Under the pieces are notes generated by a model. That model searched no databases, was not told where the DNA came from, and saw only the letters and a list, made by a program, of their open reading frames with translations. Of a stretch of 64,000 nucleotides of DNA, positions 32,057 to 40,262 are shown in pieces (the stretch's first letter is position 1; each line of letters opens with the position of its first letter). This DNA comes from Streptomyces sp. H27-C3 (GTDB taxonomy: Bacteria; Actinomycetota; Actinomycetes; Streptomycetales; Streptomycetaceae). The stretch lies in contig NZ_JASITA010000004.1 of NCBI RefSeq assembly GCF_030063415.1, positions 188,975 through 252,974 on the forward strand. The letters run 5' to 3'. A program made the translations under genes and the position numbers.

Positions 32057-34257
32057 GCGACGGGCCTCTTCTCGGTCCTGCGCTGCCGCTGGCTCGGAAT
32101 GGAGCCGGGTGCCTCGACCACACCGGTACGGCGCAGCTTCTGCCAGCGCAGCCGGCCGCCGGTCAGCGCGGTGATCCAGGACTGGAGCAGGACGACGTAC
32201 ATCAACTGGCGGTAGAGGATCTGCTGGAGCGGCAGCGAGATCAGGTGGATCATGCGCTCGCGGTCGAGCCTGAAGGCGTAAGCGGCGCAGACGGCCTGCA
32301 CGGCGAGGACGCCGAGCCAGGCCACGACGGTCTGCTGGGTGGGGCCGAAGACCAGTCCGTACAGCAGGAATACGTCGATGAGCGGGGCCAGCAGCGGGAA
32401 GAGCACCATGAAGAGCGAGACCAGCGGCAGGCCGACCCGTCCGAAGCGTCCCGACGGGCCGCGTTCGACGACGGCGCGGCGGTGCTTCCAGAGCGCCTGC
32501 ATGGTGCCGTAGCTCCAGCGGTAGCGCTGGGACCACAACTGCTGCACGGTCTCCGGTGCCTCGGTCCAGGCGCGGGCCTTCTCCGCGTAGACGACGCGCC
32601 AGCCGTCGCGGTGCAGGGCCATGGTGACGTCGGTGTCCTCGGCGAGGGTGTCCTCGCTCATGCCGCCGAAGCGCTGCAGGGCGTCGGCCCGGAACGCGCC
32701 GACCGCGCCGGGGATCGTCGGCATGCAGCCGAGCAGGTCGTACATGCGGCGGTCGAGGTTGAAGCCCATCACGTACTCGATGTGCTGCCAGGCGCCGATC
32801 AGGGAGTCGCGGTTGCCGACCTTGGCGTTGCCCGCGACCGCGCCGACCCGTGGGTCGCCGAACGGCTGGACCAGCTCGCGGACGGTGGCCGGCTCGAAGA
32901 CGGTGTCGCCGTCCATCATCACGACGATGTCGTAACGGGCGTGCGCGAGACCGTTGTTGAGTGCGGCGGGTTTGCCGGAGTTCGGCTGGCGTACGACGCG
33001 TACGTTCGGCAGGCCCAGCCCCTCGACGATGTCGGCGGTGCCGTCCGAGGAGCCGTCATCGATGACGATGACCTCGATGGGGTGCTCGCCGGCCATCAGT
33101 GAGCGCACCGTGTTGGCGATGCATTCGCGCTCGTTGTACGCCGGGACCAGCACCGAAACCGGCCGGGTGACCGGCGGACCCCAGCTGAAGTCGCGCCTGC
33201 GGACCTTGCGGGCGTGCAGGAAGGACAGCAGGAGCATCATGCCGAAGCGGGCCATGACCAGCACGCCGATGACGGCCAGGCCGATGACGAGCACGCCGGT
33301 GGTCGTCTCGGAGACGCCCACGGCGTAGACCCACGCCTTGCCCTTCCACAGCTCGGGGCCGGTGACCGGGGTGTGCGCCGAGCGGGCGCCGAGTGCCCCC
33401 GTCAGGTGGGTGAAGGTGTAGCCGCGCTCCTGCATCGCGGGCAGGAAGCGGTCGAGGGCCGCGACGGTCTGCGAGCGGTCGCCGCCGGAGTCGTGCATGA
33501 GCACGATCGAGCCCTCGGTGCCCTTGGGTGTGGCGCGCTCGATGATCGCCTCGACGCCGGGGCGCTTCCAGTCCTCGCTGTCGGTGTTGTTGAACGCCGT
33601 GATGTAGCCGCGGCTGCCGATGTACTGGGTGACCGGCCAGGACTTGTCGTCGAGGGCGTCTGAGAACGAGGAGTAGGGCGGCCGGAAGAGGGAGGTGCGG
33701 ATGTCGGCGGCGCCCGCGATGGCCAGCTGGTTCTGGGTGAGCTCCCAGTCGATGCGGGACTTCGACTGGTAGGAGAGATCGGGGTGGTTGAAGGTGTGCA
33801 GCCCGACCTCGTGGCCCTCCCGCACCATGCGCTCGACCAGGCCGGGGTGGCGCGAGGCCATGGTGCCGGTGACGAAGAAGACGCCGTGCGCCTTGTACTG
33901 CTTGAGCTTGTCGAGGACCTTGGGCGTCCACTTCGGGTCGGGCCCGTCATCGAAGGTCAGCACGAGCTGGCGCGCGGGGATGCTCAGCGCCTTGGGCGCC
34001 TTCGCGTTGCGCGCGTCGATGACCGGGCCGCCCGCGAGGATGTTCTCGGGGACCTGGCCGACGGGCGCCGGGGGGCGGACCCGGTGGTCGGCGAGGATCT
34101 CGCTGTGTACGTAGCCGCGCAGCATCAGCATCGCGAGCAACGCGACCAGGAGGAGCGAGGGCAGCAGATACCGCATGGGGATGGGGCGCCGTACGGTGCG
34201 CCGGGTGCGACGGGCGCGGGTGGCGCGCCTGCCCTGGGGAGCGCCCTGGGTTGCCAT
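32053..34257 (-). CDS. matB: Bifunctional polysaccharide deacetylase/GT2 synthase (MatB-like)
   Basis: A 734-residue membrane protein. After a basic leader and a membrane span (28-46), residues about 95-290 are a NodB deacetylase with TFDDGPD (Asp103, Asp104), metal ligands His154 and His158 in HTFNH, and RPPYS. A second span near 325-350 leads to a processive GT2 domain with DDGSSDGT, MDGDT, EDTD and QRYRW, then further spans. It should make and partly de-N-acetylate a beta-linked GlcNAc polymer. From memory this layout and position correspond to MatB, needed for poly-GlcNAc, adhesion and pellet formation in Streptomyces. It is followed with overlap by an acyltransferase. Confidence 0.85.
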   Translation of the reverse strand: MATQGAPQGRRATRARRTRRTVRRPIPMRYLLPSLLLVALLAMLMLRGYVHSEILADHRVRPPAPVGQVPENILAGGPVIDARNAKAPKALSIPARQLVLTFDDGPDPKWTPKVLDKLKQYKAHGVFFVTGTMASRHPGLVERMVREGHEVGLHTFNHPDLSYQSKSRIDWELTQNQLAIAGAADIRTSLFRPPYSSFSDALDDKSWPVTQYIGSRGYITAFNNTDSEDWKRPGVEAIIERATPKGTEGSIVLMHDSGGDRSQTVAALDRFLPAMQERGYTFTHLTGALGARSAHTPVTGPELWKGKAWVYAVGVSETTTGVLVIGLAVIGVLVMARFGMMLLLSFLHARKVRRRDFSWGPPVTRPVSVLVPAYNERECIANTVRSLMAGEHPIEVIVIDDGSSDGTADIVEGLGLPNVRVVRQPNSGKPAALNNGLAHARYDIVVMMDGDTVFEPATVRELVQPFGDPRVGAVAGNAKVGNRDSLIGAWQHIEYVMGFNLDRRMYDLLGCMPTIPGAVGAFRADALQRFGGMSEDTLAEDTDVTMALHRDGWRVVYAEKARAWTEAPETVQQLWSQRYRWSYGTMQALWKHRRAVVERGPSGRFGRVGLPLVSLFMVLFPLLAPLIDVFLLYGLVFGPTQQTVVAWLGVLAVQAVCAAYAFRLDRERMIHLISLPLQQILYRQLMYVVLLQSWITALTGGRLRWQKLRRTGVVEAPGSIPSQRQRRTEKRPVA

Positions 34258-34262
34258 TTCTG

Positions 34263-35051
34263 TTACGGGCCTTTCAGGGCGAGTTGAGCGCTGGTGCCGC
34301 CCGCGGCGGGGTCCGGGTCCGCGGTGCCGGGGTCCGTGCCGCCGGTGCCGCCCGTACCGCCGGTGGCGGTGCCCGGGTCGGTGCCGGGGTCCGGGTCGGG
34401 AGCGGGATCCGGGTCGGGAGCGGGGTCCGTACCCGGGTCGGTACCACCGGTGCCGGTGCCGGGCCCGGGGGCGGTGCCACCGGTGGCGGTGCCCGGGTCG
34501 GCACCCGGATCGACGGCCGGCGGCGGGGCGTCGCGGTTCGGGGGCCCTGTGTTCCCCGAGGCCCCGGCGCCCGGCCGGGACGCGGCGGGCGCACCGCTCG
34601 CGCCCTTGCCCGGGGGCGGCAGCGGATCGGTGCCGGCCGGGCCCGTGGGGCTCACGCCGGTCGTCGCACCCGGGGCCGCCCCCGAGGGCAGCGGGTCGGC
34701 TTCGGGAACCGGAGCTGTCTCGGCGGTGTCCGCCTTCTGCTTCTCGTCGGCGAGCCCGGGTATCGGAAGCCAGGGCGCCTTTGAGGTGCCGCCCATCAGG
34801 GCGGCGACGAGGGTGATCGCGTAGCAGGCGCAGGCGGTCGCGAGCACCCAGCCGACCCGCCGGAACTTCTTGCTCCTGCGGCCGCTCTCGTCGACGAACA
34901 CCGGCCCGTCGGAGCCCTCTTGGGCTCCTGACACTGTCGTCGGGTCCACCTTCGGATCCGCCGCCATCCGCCCGAGGCCGTCCAGCTGGACAGTCATCTC
35001 GTTCGGATCATGAGTACGCCCGTCCAGGGCACTTTCACGCCAAAATTCCAT
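34263..35051 (-). CDS. matA: Membrane-anchored protein with long Pro/Gly/Thr/Asp-rich extracellular tail (MatA-like)
   Basis: A 262-residue protein by the chosen start. A charged cytoplasmic part ending KKFRRVGW precedes one membrane span (about residues 66-88, VLATACACYAITLVAALMGG), then about 170 residues of low complexity: DPGADPGTATGG, PDPDPAPDPDPGTDPG and TGGTGG. It sits 5 nt upstream of matB on the same strand, consistent with MatA of the mycelial aggregation locus. Two starts are possible, ATG 35051 (MEFWRESAL) and ATG 34997 (MTVQLDG); neither has a convincing ribosome site, and TATAGCT near 35055 might be a -10 element that would favour 34997. Confidence 0.7.
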   Translation of the reverse strand: MEFWRESALDGRTHDPNEMTVQLDGLGRMAADPKVDPTTVSGAQEGSDGPVFVDESGRRSKKFRRVGWVLATACACYAITLVAALMGGTSKAPWLPIPGLADEKQKADTAETAPVPEADPLPSGAAPGATTGVSPTGPAGTDPLPPPGKGASGAPAASRPGAGASGNTGPPNRDAPPPAVDPGADPGTATGGTAPGPGTGTGGTDPGTDPAPDPDPAPDPDPGTDPGTATGGTGGTGGTDPGTADPDPAAGGTSAQLALKGP

Positions 35052-35209
35052 AGCTATACACACGCCCCCACAGGAAAAAATGATGCGGGGTGCGCACACG
35101 ACTGCCCGAGAATCTGCCGTCGGACCAGGCCCCCACCCACTCCGAGCGCCCTCCGCCACCACACCCGGGCCATGAATGTAGCGCACCCCCGGGAACAGGC
35201 GGACTGCCG

Positions 35210-35237
35210 TGTCACTTGTTGTTGAGGTTCAGTGACA
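35210..35237. promoter_or_regulatory. Inverted repeat upstream of the mat operon
   Basis: TGTCACT (35210-35216) and AGTGACA (35231-35237) are exact complements 14 nt apart, overlapped by a second pair GTTGTT/AACAAC. The site lies 160-190 bp upstream of ATG 35051 and could bind a regulator of polysaccharide synthesis or fold in the RNA leader. Confidence 0.4.
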
Positions 35238-35664
35238 AACAACATCGGGCCGTCACCTGGAGGTAGCCACTTCACGCCACTTGAGCCCCTCCAGTGGCCC
35301 GGATATCGCACCTTCTGATGCATAAAAGGCGATATACCGCCGCCCTTTTCGCCACCCGGGTGATATCGGCTACAGCGGCCCGGGATCGATCACCGACCGA
35401 CGCGTCGCCCTTCGCGGCGACCGGTTCGACGCTCCCCGCGACCGGTCGTTACCGGTTTCGTATCACTCGGCCCGACCCCCTGGACACCTCGGGACCCCGG
35501 ACACGGCGGCACCGGTTCGACGCCTCGCCGCGCGAAGGAGAGGCGGTCACCTGGGCATCATTCGCTTGGCTGGATAACTCCCCCACACGCAGGACACCTC
35601 CCCCGGCCGGGCGCGAACGCGGACCGGTGCGCAGGTGGACCCGGTACGCACCCGGACAAGACAA

Positions 35665-35695
35665 AGGCCCCGCTGCCTTGACGGCAGCGGGGCCT
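35665..35695 (-). terminator. tmRNA terminator
   Basis: AGGCCCCGCTGCC (35665-35677) with its exact complement at 35683-35695 and a 5-nt loop. On the minus strand it is followed by TTTGTCTTG, a classical T-rich tail, 20 bp past the tmRNA 3' end. Confidence 0.9.
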
Positions 35696-35714
35696 GAGCC
35701 TCACATGGGAATTG

Positions 35715-36082
35715 TGGAGATGGCGGGAATCGAACCCGCGTCCAACGGTGCAGAACCAGGGCTTCTCCGAGTGCAGTCCGCTTCGCTTTTCTCGGCCCCG
35801 GAGATCACACGGACAAGTCTCCGACGGGCTCAGTCACTGTTTGATTTCCCACCCGATCCCGTGACCGGACCGAGTGGTTTAGTTCCCTTGATGATGCCAG
35901 GATCCAGGTCGGGAACACCCCTGGGCTGACACTTCACGCAGTCGCTACTTAGGCAGCGAGGGCGAAGGAATCGCGCTTGGAATCGGCGATTATAGTTTGC
36001 GACATATGGTTAACGAGATCATTGCCGCTTCCTCGACTCGCTTCCCCTGCCTCGACATCCGCTGTCGAAACCGATCATCCCC
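35715..36082 (-). ncRNA. ssrA: Transfer-messenger RNA (tmRNA)
   Basis: A 368-nt tmRNA that rescues stalled ribosomes with SmpB. The 5' end GGGGATG pairs with CATCTCC at the 3' end (one G-U); the 5' GATGATCGGTTTCGACAGC is the conserved tmRNA start and GGGTTCGATTCCCGCC is the T arm. CCA is not encoded. The tag frame, 35987-35949, reads ADSKRDSFALAA and stops at TAA, the expected hydrophobic degradation tail. The gene lies 129 bp downstream of smpB on the same strand and has its own terminator. Confidence 0.95.
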
Positions 36083-36211
36083 ATGTTGATTTTTCAAGGT
36101 GGTGCTTGTGGTGCCGCACCCCACCAGTGGTGGTGTGCAGTGCCCATCGTACGTGACCAACGCACGACGGGGCCAGCGCATTCCTGACCGGCCCGGCGTG
36201 GGCTCGGTCGG

Positions 36212-36691
36212 TCAGCTCCGCTCCTTGCGCTTCACCGCCGAGATCGCGCGGTTCGTCTCACGCAGATCCTGCTTCTCGCGCAGCGTCTGACGCTTGTCGT
36301 ACTCCTTCTTGCCCTTGGCCAGCGCGATCTCGATCTTGGCCCGGCCGTCCTTGAAATACATCGCGAGCGGCACGATCGTGTGGCCGGTCTCCTGCGACTT
36401 CGCCGCGAGCTTGTCGATCTCGATCCGGTTCAGCAGGAGCTTGCGCTTGCGGCGCGCGGAGTGGTTGGTCCAGGTCCCCTGGGTGTACTCGGGTACGTGG
36501 ATGTTGTGCAGCCACGCCTCGTTGCCCTCCAGCTGCACGAAGCCGTCCACCAGCGAGGCGCGCCCCTGCCGCAGGGACTTCACCTCGGTGCCGGTCAAGA
36601 CCATGCCGGCCTCGTAGGTGTCGATGATGAGGTAGTCGTGTCGCGCCTTCTTGTTCTGCGCGATCATCTTGCGCCCTTGTTCCTTAGCCAT
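36212..36691 (-). CDS. smpB: tmRNA-binding protein SmpB
   Basis: A 159-residue RNA-binding protein that delivers tmRNA to stalled ribosomes. The core has [44 protein letters not shown] and the tail [28 protein letters not shown], whose basic helix enters the mRNA channel. It is of normal length with start [20 protein letters not shown], as expected. It lies directly upstream of ssrA and 18 nt downstream of the protease gene, probably in one operon with it. Confidence 0.97.
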   Translation of the reverse strand: MAKEQGRKMIAQNKKARHDYLIIDTYEAGMVLTGTEVKSLRQGRASLVDGFVQLEGNEAWLHNIHVPEYTQGTWTNHSARRKRKLLLNRIEIDKLAAKSQETGHTIVPLAMYFKDGRAKIEIALAKGKKEYDKRQTLREKQDLRETNRAISAVKRKERS

Positions 36692-36709
36692 AGTGCGACC
36701 ATTTTCGCA

Positions 36710-37885
36710 CTAAGACCCTCCCCCGAGGCCACTCAATACTGTCTGGGCCCTCTGCTGGGCCTTCTCGCTCACCGAAAGGTCCGGGCTGATGCCCCGGCCG
36801 TCGACGCTGCGGCCCGCCGGAGTGCGGTAATGGCCCACGGTCAGCTCGGCGACCGAACCGTCGGGCAGCCGGCTCGGCATCTGGACCGAGCCCTTGCCGA
36901 AGGTGCGTGATCCCACGGTGACCGCGCGACCCCGGTCCTGGAGCGCTCCCGTGACGAGCTCCGCGGCGCTCATCGTGCCGCCGTCGACGAGCGCGACAAC
37001 GGGCCTTTCGGTGTCCCCGCCCGGCTCCGCGTACAGGGCGCGCTGCTCACCGTGCACGTCGTAGGTGGCGACCAGGCCACCGTCGAGGAAGGCGGAGGCC
37101 GCGGTGACGGCCTCGGTGACCAGTCCGCCGCCGTTGCCGCGCAGGTCCAGGAGGAGGCCATGGTCCCGCGGAGCCTTCTTCACCGCCTCGCGCACCTGCT
37201 CGCCCGAGCCCTTGGTGAAGGACGCCACCTTGATGAGCGTCGCGCCGTGCGCGAGCCGCTCGACCGTGACGGCCTCGGTGTCCAGCCGGGCCCGCTGCAC
37301 GGTCTCGCTCCACGCGCGCGTGGAGCGCTGGAGGCCGAGCGCGACCCAGGTGCCCGGCTTCGCCGCCTTCTTCCCGCGCAGCAGCTTCACGACCTCGGTG
37401 ACGGGGCGCTTCTCGACCCGGTGGCCGTCGATCGTGCGGAGTTGGTCGCCCGCCCTGACCCCGGCCCGCTCGGCGGGTCCGCCGGGCTGCACCCGGGACA
37501 CCTCGATACGGCCTTCGCGGGTGCGCTTGACCCACAGCCCCACGCCCGTGTACTCGCCGTCGAGGGCCTGCTCGAACTCCTCGTACTCGCCGGAGTCGTA
37601 CACCGCGCCCCAGCGGTCCCCGCTGCGGCTGACGACCTCCTGGGCCGCCTCCTTGCCGGACTTTCCGTCGGCCATCGCCTCGGCCGCGGCGTCGGCGACC
37701 GCTTCGCGGTCCGCTGTCGCGGCGACCGAGCGGGAGGCGGGGTGCCGGTCAGGGGGCTGCTTTTCGTCGACGCGCTCCCAGGAGCCAGTGGCGACCGCGG
37801 TGGCGAGGACGGTGGCAAAGACCAATGTCAGGGCCGCCCCGCGGCGGATCCCACGGGGTTGGAGGCTGTCTTCCGGGCCCTGCAT
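36710..37885 (-). CDS. S41-family C-terminal processing peptidase (PDZ)
   Basis: A 391-residue exported serine protease. An N-terminal signal-anchor (residues 15-34) is followed by a helical region, a PDZ domain (about 112-180, GLWVKRTREGRIEVSRVQPGGPAERAGVRAGD) and the S41 core. Catalytic Ser306 is in GGTMSAAEL and Lys331 in TFGKGSVQ; LLLDLRGNGGG is the family strand. It cleaves proteins or tails outside the membrane. It lies between ftsX and smpB on the same strand, an arrangement I recall as conserved in Streptomyces. Start ATG 37885. Confidence 0.93.
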   Translation of the reverse strand: MQGPEDSLQPRGIRRGAALTLVFATVLATAVATGSWERVDEKQPPDRHPASRSVAATADREAVADAAAEAMADGKSGKEAAQEVVSRSGDRWGAVYDSGEYEEFEQALDGEYTGVGLWVKRTREGRIEVSRVQPGGPAERAGVRAGDQLRTIDGHRVEKRPVTEVVKLLRGKKAAKPGTWVALGLQRSTRAWSETVQRARLDTEAVTVERLAHGATLIKVASFTKGSGEQVREAVKKAPRDHGLLLDLRGNGGGLVTEAVTAASAFLDGGLVATYDVHGEQRALYAEPGGDTERPVVALVDGGTMSAAELVTGALQDRGRAVTVGSRTFGKGSVQMPSRLPDGSVAELTVGHYRTPAGRSVDGRGISPDLSVSEKAQQRAQTVLSGLGGGS

Positions 37886-37909
37886 GCCGACGAGTCTAGG
37901 ACAAGCGGA

Positions 37910-37943
37910 GGGCGCCGTACGAGCTGATGCTCGGACGGCGCCC
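37910..37943 (-). terminator. Hairpin after ftsX
   Basis: GGGCGCCGT-ACGAGC (37910-37924) pairs with GCTCG-GACGGCGCCC (37929-37943) with one bulge and a TGAT loop, 11 bp past the ftsX stop on the minus strand, before the protease gene. Confidence 0.8.
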
Positions 37944-37953
37944 GGGGCTCATG

Positions 37954-38871
37954 TCACACCTTCAGGTACTTGCGCAGCGCCACAAAGCCCGCGAGTGCGG
38001 GCATCAGCAGGGCGATGGCGAGCACCAGCGGCAGCTTCGCGAGGACCGCGTCCCAGCCGATGAAGTTGACGAGAGTCAGCTTGTCGGCCAGCGCGAGACC
38101 GTGGTCGATCAGGAAGTACCGCCCCGCGAGCAGCATGCCGCAGGCGAATACGCCGCCGATCAGGCCGGCGAACGCGGCCTCCATGATGAACGGCATCTGG
38201 ATGTAGAAGCTGGACGCGCCGACGAGCCGCATGATCCCTGTTTCACGCCGTCGGCTGAAGGCCGAAACGCGCACGGTGTTGACGATCAGCATCAGCGCGA
38301 TGACAAGCATGAGGGCCATCACGCAGAGCGCGGCCACATTCATGCCGTTCATCAGTTCGAAGAGGTTGTCGAGGATGCCGCGTTGATCCTGGACGGACTG
38401 CACGCCGTCCCGGCCCGCGAACGCGGTCGCGACCACCTTGTACTTCTCCGGGTCCTCCAGCTTGACGCGGAAGGACTCCTGCATCTGGTCCGGGGTGATG
38501 GTGTCGGCCATCGAGGAGTCCCCGAACTGCTCCTTGTAGTGCTTGAACGCCTGGTCGGCCGACTCGTAGTCGACCTTCTTGACGATGTCCATCTTGTCGA
38601 GGTCAGACTTGACCTGCGCCTTCTGCTCGGTGGTGACCGCTCCCTTGGCGCACTTGGGGATGGTCTCCGCGTCGTTCTTGTTGCAGAAGAAGATCGAGAC
38701 ATTGACCTTGTCGTACCAGAAGCCCTTCATCGTGCTCACCTGCTCGCGCATGAGCAGCGCGCCCCCGAAGAGGGCGAGGGAGAGAGCGACAGAGATGACT
38801 ACTGCGAAGGTCATCGTGAGGTTACGACGGAGACCGACGCCAATCTCCGACAGGACGAACTGGGCGCGCAT
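37954..38871 (-). CDS. ftsX: Cell-division protein FtsX
   Basis: A 305-residue membrane subunit of the FtsEX complex, which controls peptidoglycan hydrolases at division. The N-terminus MRAQFVLSEIGVGLRRNLTM is followed by the first membrane span (about 22-42), a 130-residue extracellular domain that contacts a hydrolase or its activator, and three C-terminal spans with NTVRVSAFSRRRETGIMRLVGAS between them. Extracellular Cys residues (FFCNKN...PKCAKG) may form a disulphide. It lies 9 nt after ftsE. Confidence 0.96.
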   Translation of the reverse strand: MRAQFVLSEIGVGLRRNLTMTFAVVISVALSLALFGGALLMREQVSTMKGFWYDKVNVSIFFCNKNDAETIPKCAKGAVTTEQKAQVKSDLDKMDIVKKVDYESADQAFKHYKEQFGDSSMADTITPDQMQESFRVKLEDPEKYKVVATAFAGRDGVQSVQDQRGILDNLFELMNGMNVAALCVMALMLVIALMLIVNTVRVSAFSRRRETGIMRLVGASSFYIQMPFIMEAAFAGLIGGVFACGMLLAGRYFLIDHGLALADKLTLVNFIGWDAVLAKLPLVLAIALLMPALAGFVALRKYLKV

Positions 38872-38880
38872 GGCGTCCTT

Positions 38881-39570
38881 TCAGTGCTGGTATCCGTAGA
38901 CGCCCCGAGACTGGTCGCGCACGAGGCGGCCCTTCTCGAGTTCGATGACGCGCTTGCGCATCTGGTCGACGATCTGCTGGTCGTGGGTCGCCATCACCAC
39001 AGTGGTGCCGGTGCGGTTGATGCGGTCCAGCAGCTTCATGATGCCGACGGAGGTCTGCGGGTCGAGATTTCCGGTCGGCTCGTCCGCGATCAGCAGCATC
39101 GGCCGGTTGACGAAGGCCCTGGCGATCGCCACCCGTTGCTGCTCACCACCCGAGAGCTGACCGGGCATCCGGTCCTCCTTGCCGCCGAGACCGACGAGAT
39201 CGAGGACCTGCGGTACGGACTTGCGGATCTCTCCGCGCGACTTGCCGATGACTTCCTGCGCGAACGCGACGTTCTCCCCGACGGTCTTGTTGGGGAGCAG
39301 GCGGAAGTCCTGGAAGACGGTGCCCAGCTGGCGGCGCATGCTCGGCACCTTCCAGTTGGACAGGCGCGCGAGGTCCTTGCCCAGGACGTGCACCATGCCG
39401 TGGCTGGCGCGCTCCTCGCGCAGCAACAGCCGCAGGAAAGTGGACTTACCCGAGCCTGAGGAGCCCACGAGGAAGACGAATTCGCCCTTCGCGACCTCCA
39501 GGGAAACATCCCTGAGGGCGGGGCGGTTCTGCTTCGGGTAAGTCTTGGAGACATTGTCGAATCGGATCAC
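38881..39570 (-). CDS. ftsE: Cell-division ATP-binding protein FtsE
   Basis: A 229-residue ABC ATPase. Walker A is GSSGSGKST (residues 36-44), the Q loop FQDFRLLP, the signature [14 protein letters not shown] (138-151) and Walker [14 protein letters not shown] (158-170). It partners FtsX in the membrane. The first gene of the pair has no upstream companion; the divergent region to 39876 should hold its promoter. Confidence 0.97.
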   Translation of the reverse strand: MIRFDNVSKTYPKQNRPALRDVSLEVAKGEFVFLVGSSGSGKSTFLRLLLREERASHGMVHVLGKDLARLSNWKVPSMRRQLGTVFQDFRLLPNKTVGENVAFAQEVIGKSRGEIRKSVPQVLDLVGLGGKEDRMPGQLSGGEQQRVAIARAFVNRPMLLIADEPTGNLDPQTSVGIMKLLDRINRTGTTVVMATHDQQIVDQMRKRVIELEKGRLVRDQSRGVYGYQH

Positions 39571-39876
39571 GGGTGCACCACGGTCGCCGGGAGTAGGTGA
39601 GCGTGACCATACGCGACCCGGACGGGCCCGCGCAGTCGGCGTCCCGGGATGGGCGTTTTATCACGGATCTACGCACGGTCCCGGCTACTTACCGGGCACA
39701 AGCGAGCGGTCTTACCCCGGTGGGACGCGCCGGAACGTGTGGGAGCTGGCACAGTGGAGTGGAAGGGGGAACGGTGGAGTTTCCCGGAGCGTTGAGCGGA
39801 GTAGACCGTTGATCGGTGCGGCTACACGGCTGAGGGCGCACGGCTGCGGCTCCGCCGCGCGGGAGGAGGACTGCGC
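39571..39876. other. 306-bp divergent region between ftsE and the zinc-ribbon gene
   Basis: No gene was recognised. It should contain the ftsE promoter on the minus strand and that of the small membrane protein on the plus strand. CCGG-TAAGTAG-CCGG (39678-39692) is a small stem, and GTGATAAAACG on the minus strand near 39655 is an AT-rich candidate -10 region. Nothing else stands out. Confidence 0.5.
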
Positions 39877-40068
39877 ATGACCTACGACCGATTGGTGTGC
39901 GCGAACTGCGCGGCGCCCGTGAACGAGGGCCGCTGCCAGGTGTGCCGGGCCAGCAGGCAACGGCTCCAGCAGGAGGGGCCCCTGGCGGGGCTCAGCCCTG
40001 CCGCGCTGATGGCGCTGCTCGCGGTGCTGGTGGCCGCGCTGGTCCTGCTGGCGCACCAGACCGCGTAA
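39877..40068 (+). CDS. Small zinc-ribbon membrane protein
   Basis: A 63-residue protein. CxxC pairs at Cys8/Cys11 and Cys20/Cys23 (CANCAAPVNEG-RCQVC) can bind one zinc; a basic segment SRQRLQQE follows and one membrane span (about residues 42-60, ALMALLAVLVAALVLLAHQ) closes it. The N-terminus should be inside. A strong GGGAGGAGGACTGC ribosome site precedes the ATG. It is not recognised as a named family. It stands alone, divergent from ftsE and convergent with the LAETG gene, with a terminator at 40162-40200. Confidence 0.85.
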   Translation: MTYDRLVCANCAAPVNEGRCQVCRASRQRLQQEGPLAGLSPAALMALLAVLVAALVLLAHQTA

Positions 40069-40161
40069 CAGCCGCCCTCGTCGCCCCACGGGCCTCCTGA
40101 GGGCGCTGCGCGGCGCGGGCCGGACGGGGCGCAAGACATGAAGAAGCGGAGAAGCGGCACA

Positions 40162-40200
40162 GGAAAGGGCCCGAGGCGCTGAGCGCTTCGGGCCCTTTCC
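40162..40200. terminator. Bidirectional terminator
   Basis: A near-perfect 19-bp palindromic hairpin GGAAAGGGCCCGAGGCGCT (40162-40180) with 40182-40200, ending in TTTCC and CCTTTCC on the two strands. It separates the convergent zinc-ribbon and LAETG genes. Confidence 0.9.
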
Positions 40201-40262
40201 GTGCGTCCGGTCGTCCTACGGGCGCCTGGCCGGCGTCCGGGCGACGTCCACGTCTACGTGGT

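Larger units (their letters stand above)
35052..35714 (-). other. 663-bp region between tmRNA and the mat operon
   Basis: No gene was recognised. It should contain the mat promoter. It holds an inverted repeat at 35210-35237, stretches of lower GC near 35052-35090 (GGAAAAAATGATG) and 35215-35350, and the tmRNA terminator at 35665-35695. The middle (35350-35660) shows no structure I can assign. Confidence 0.55.
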
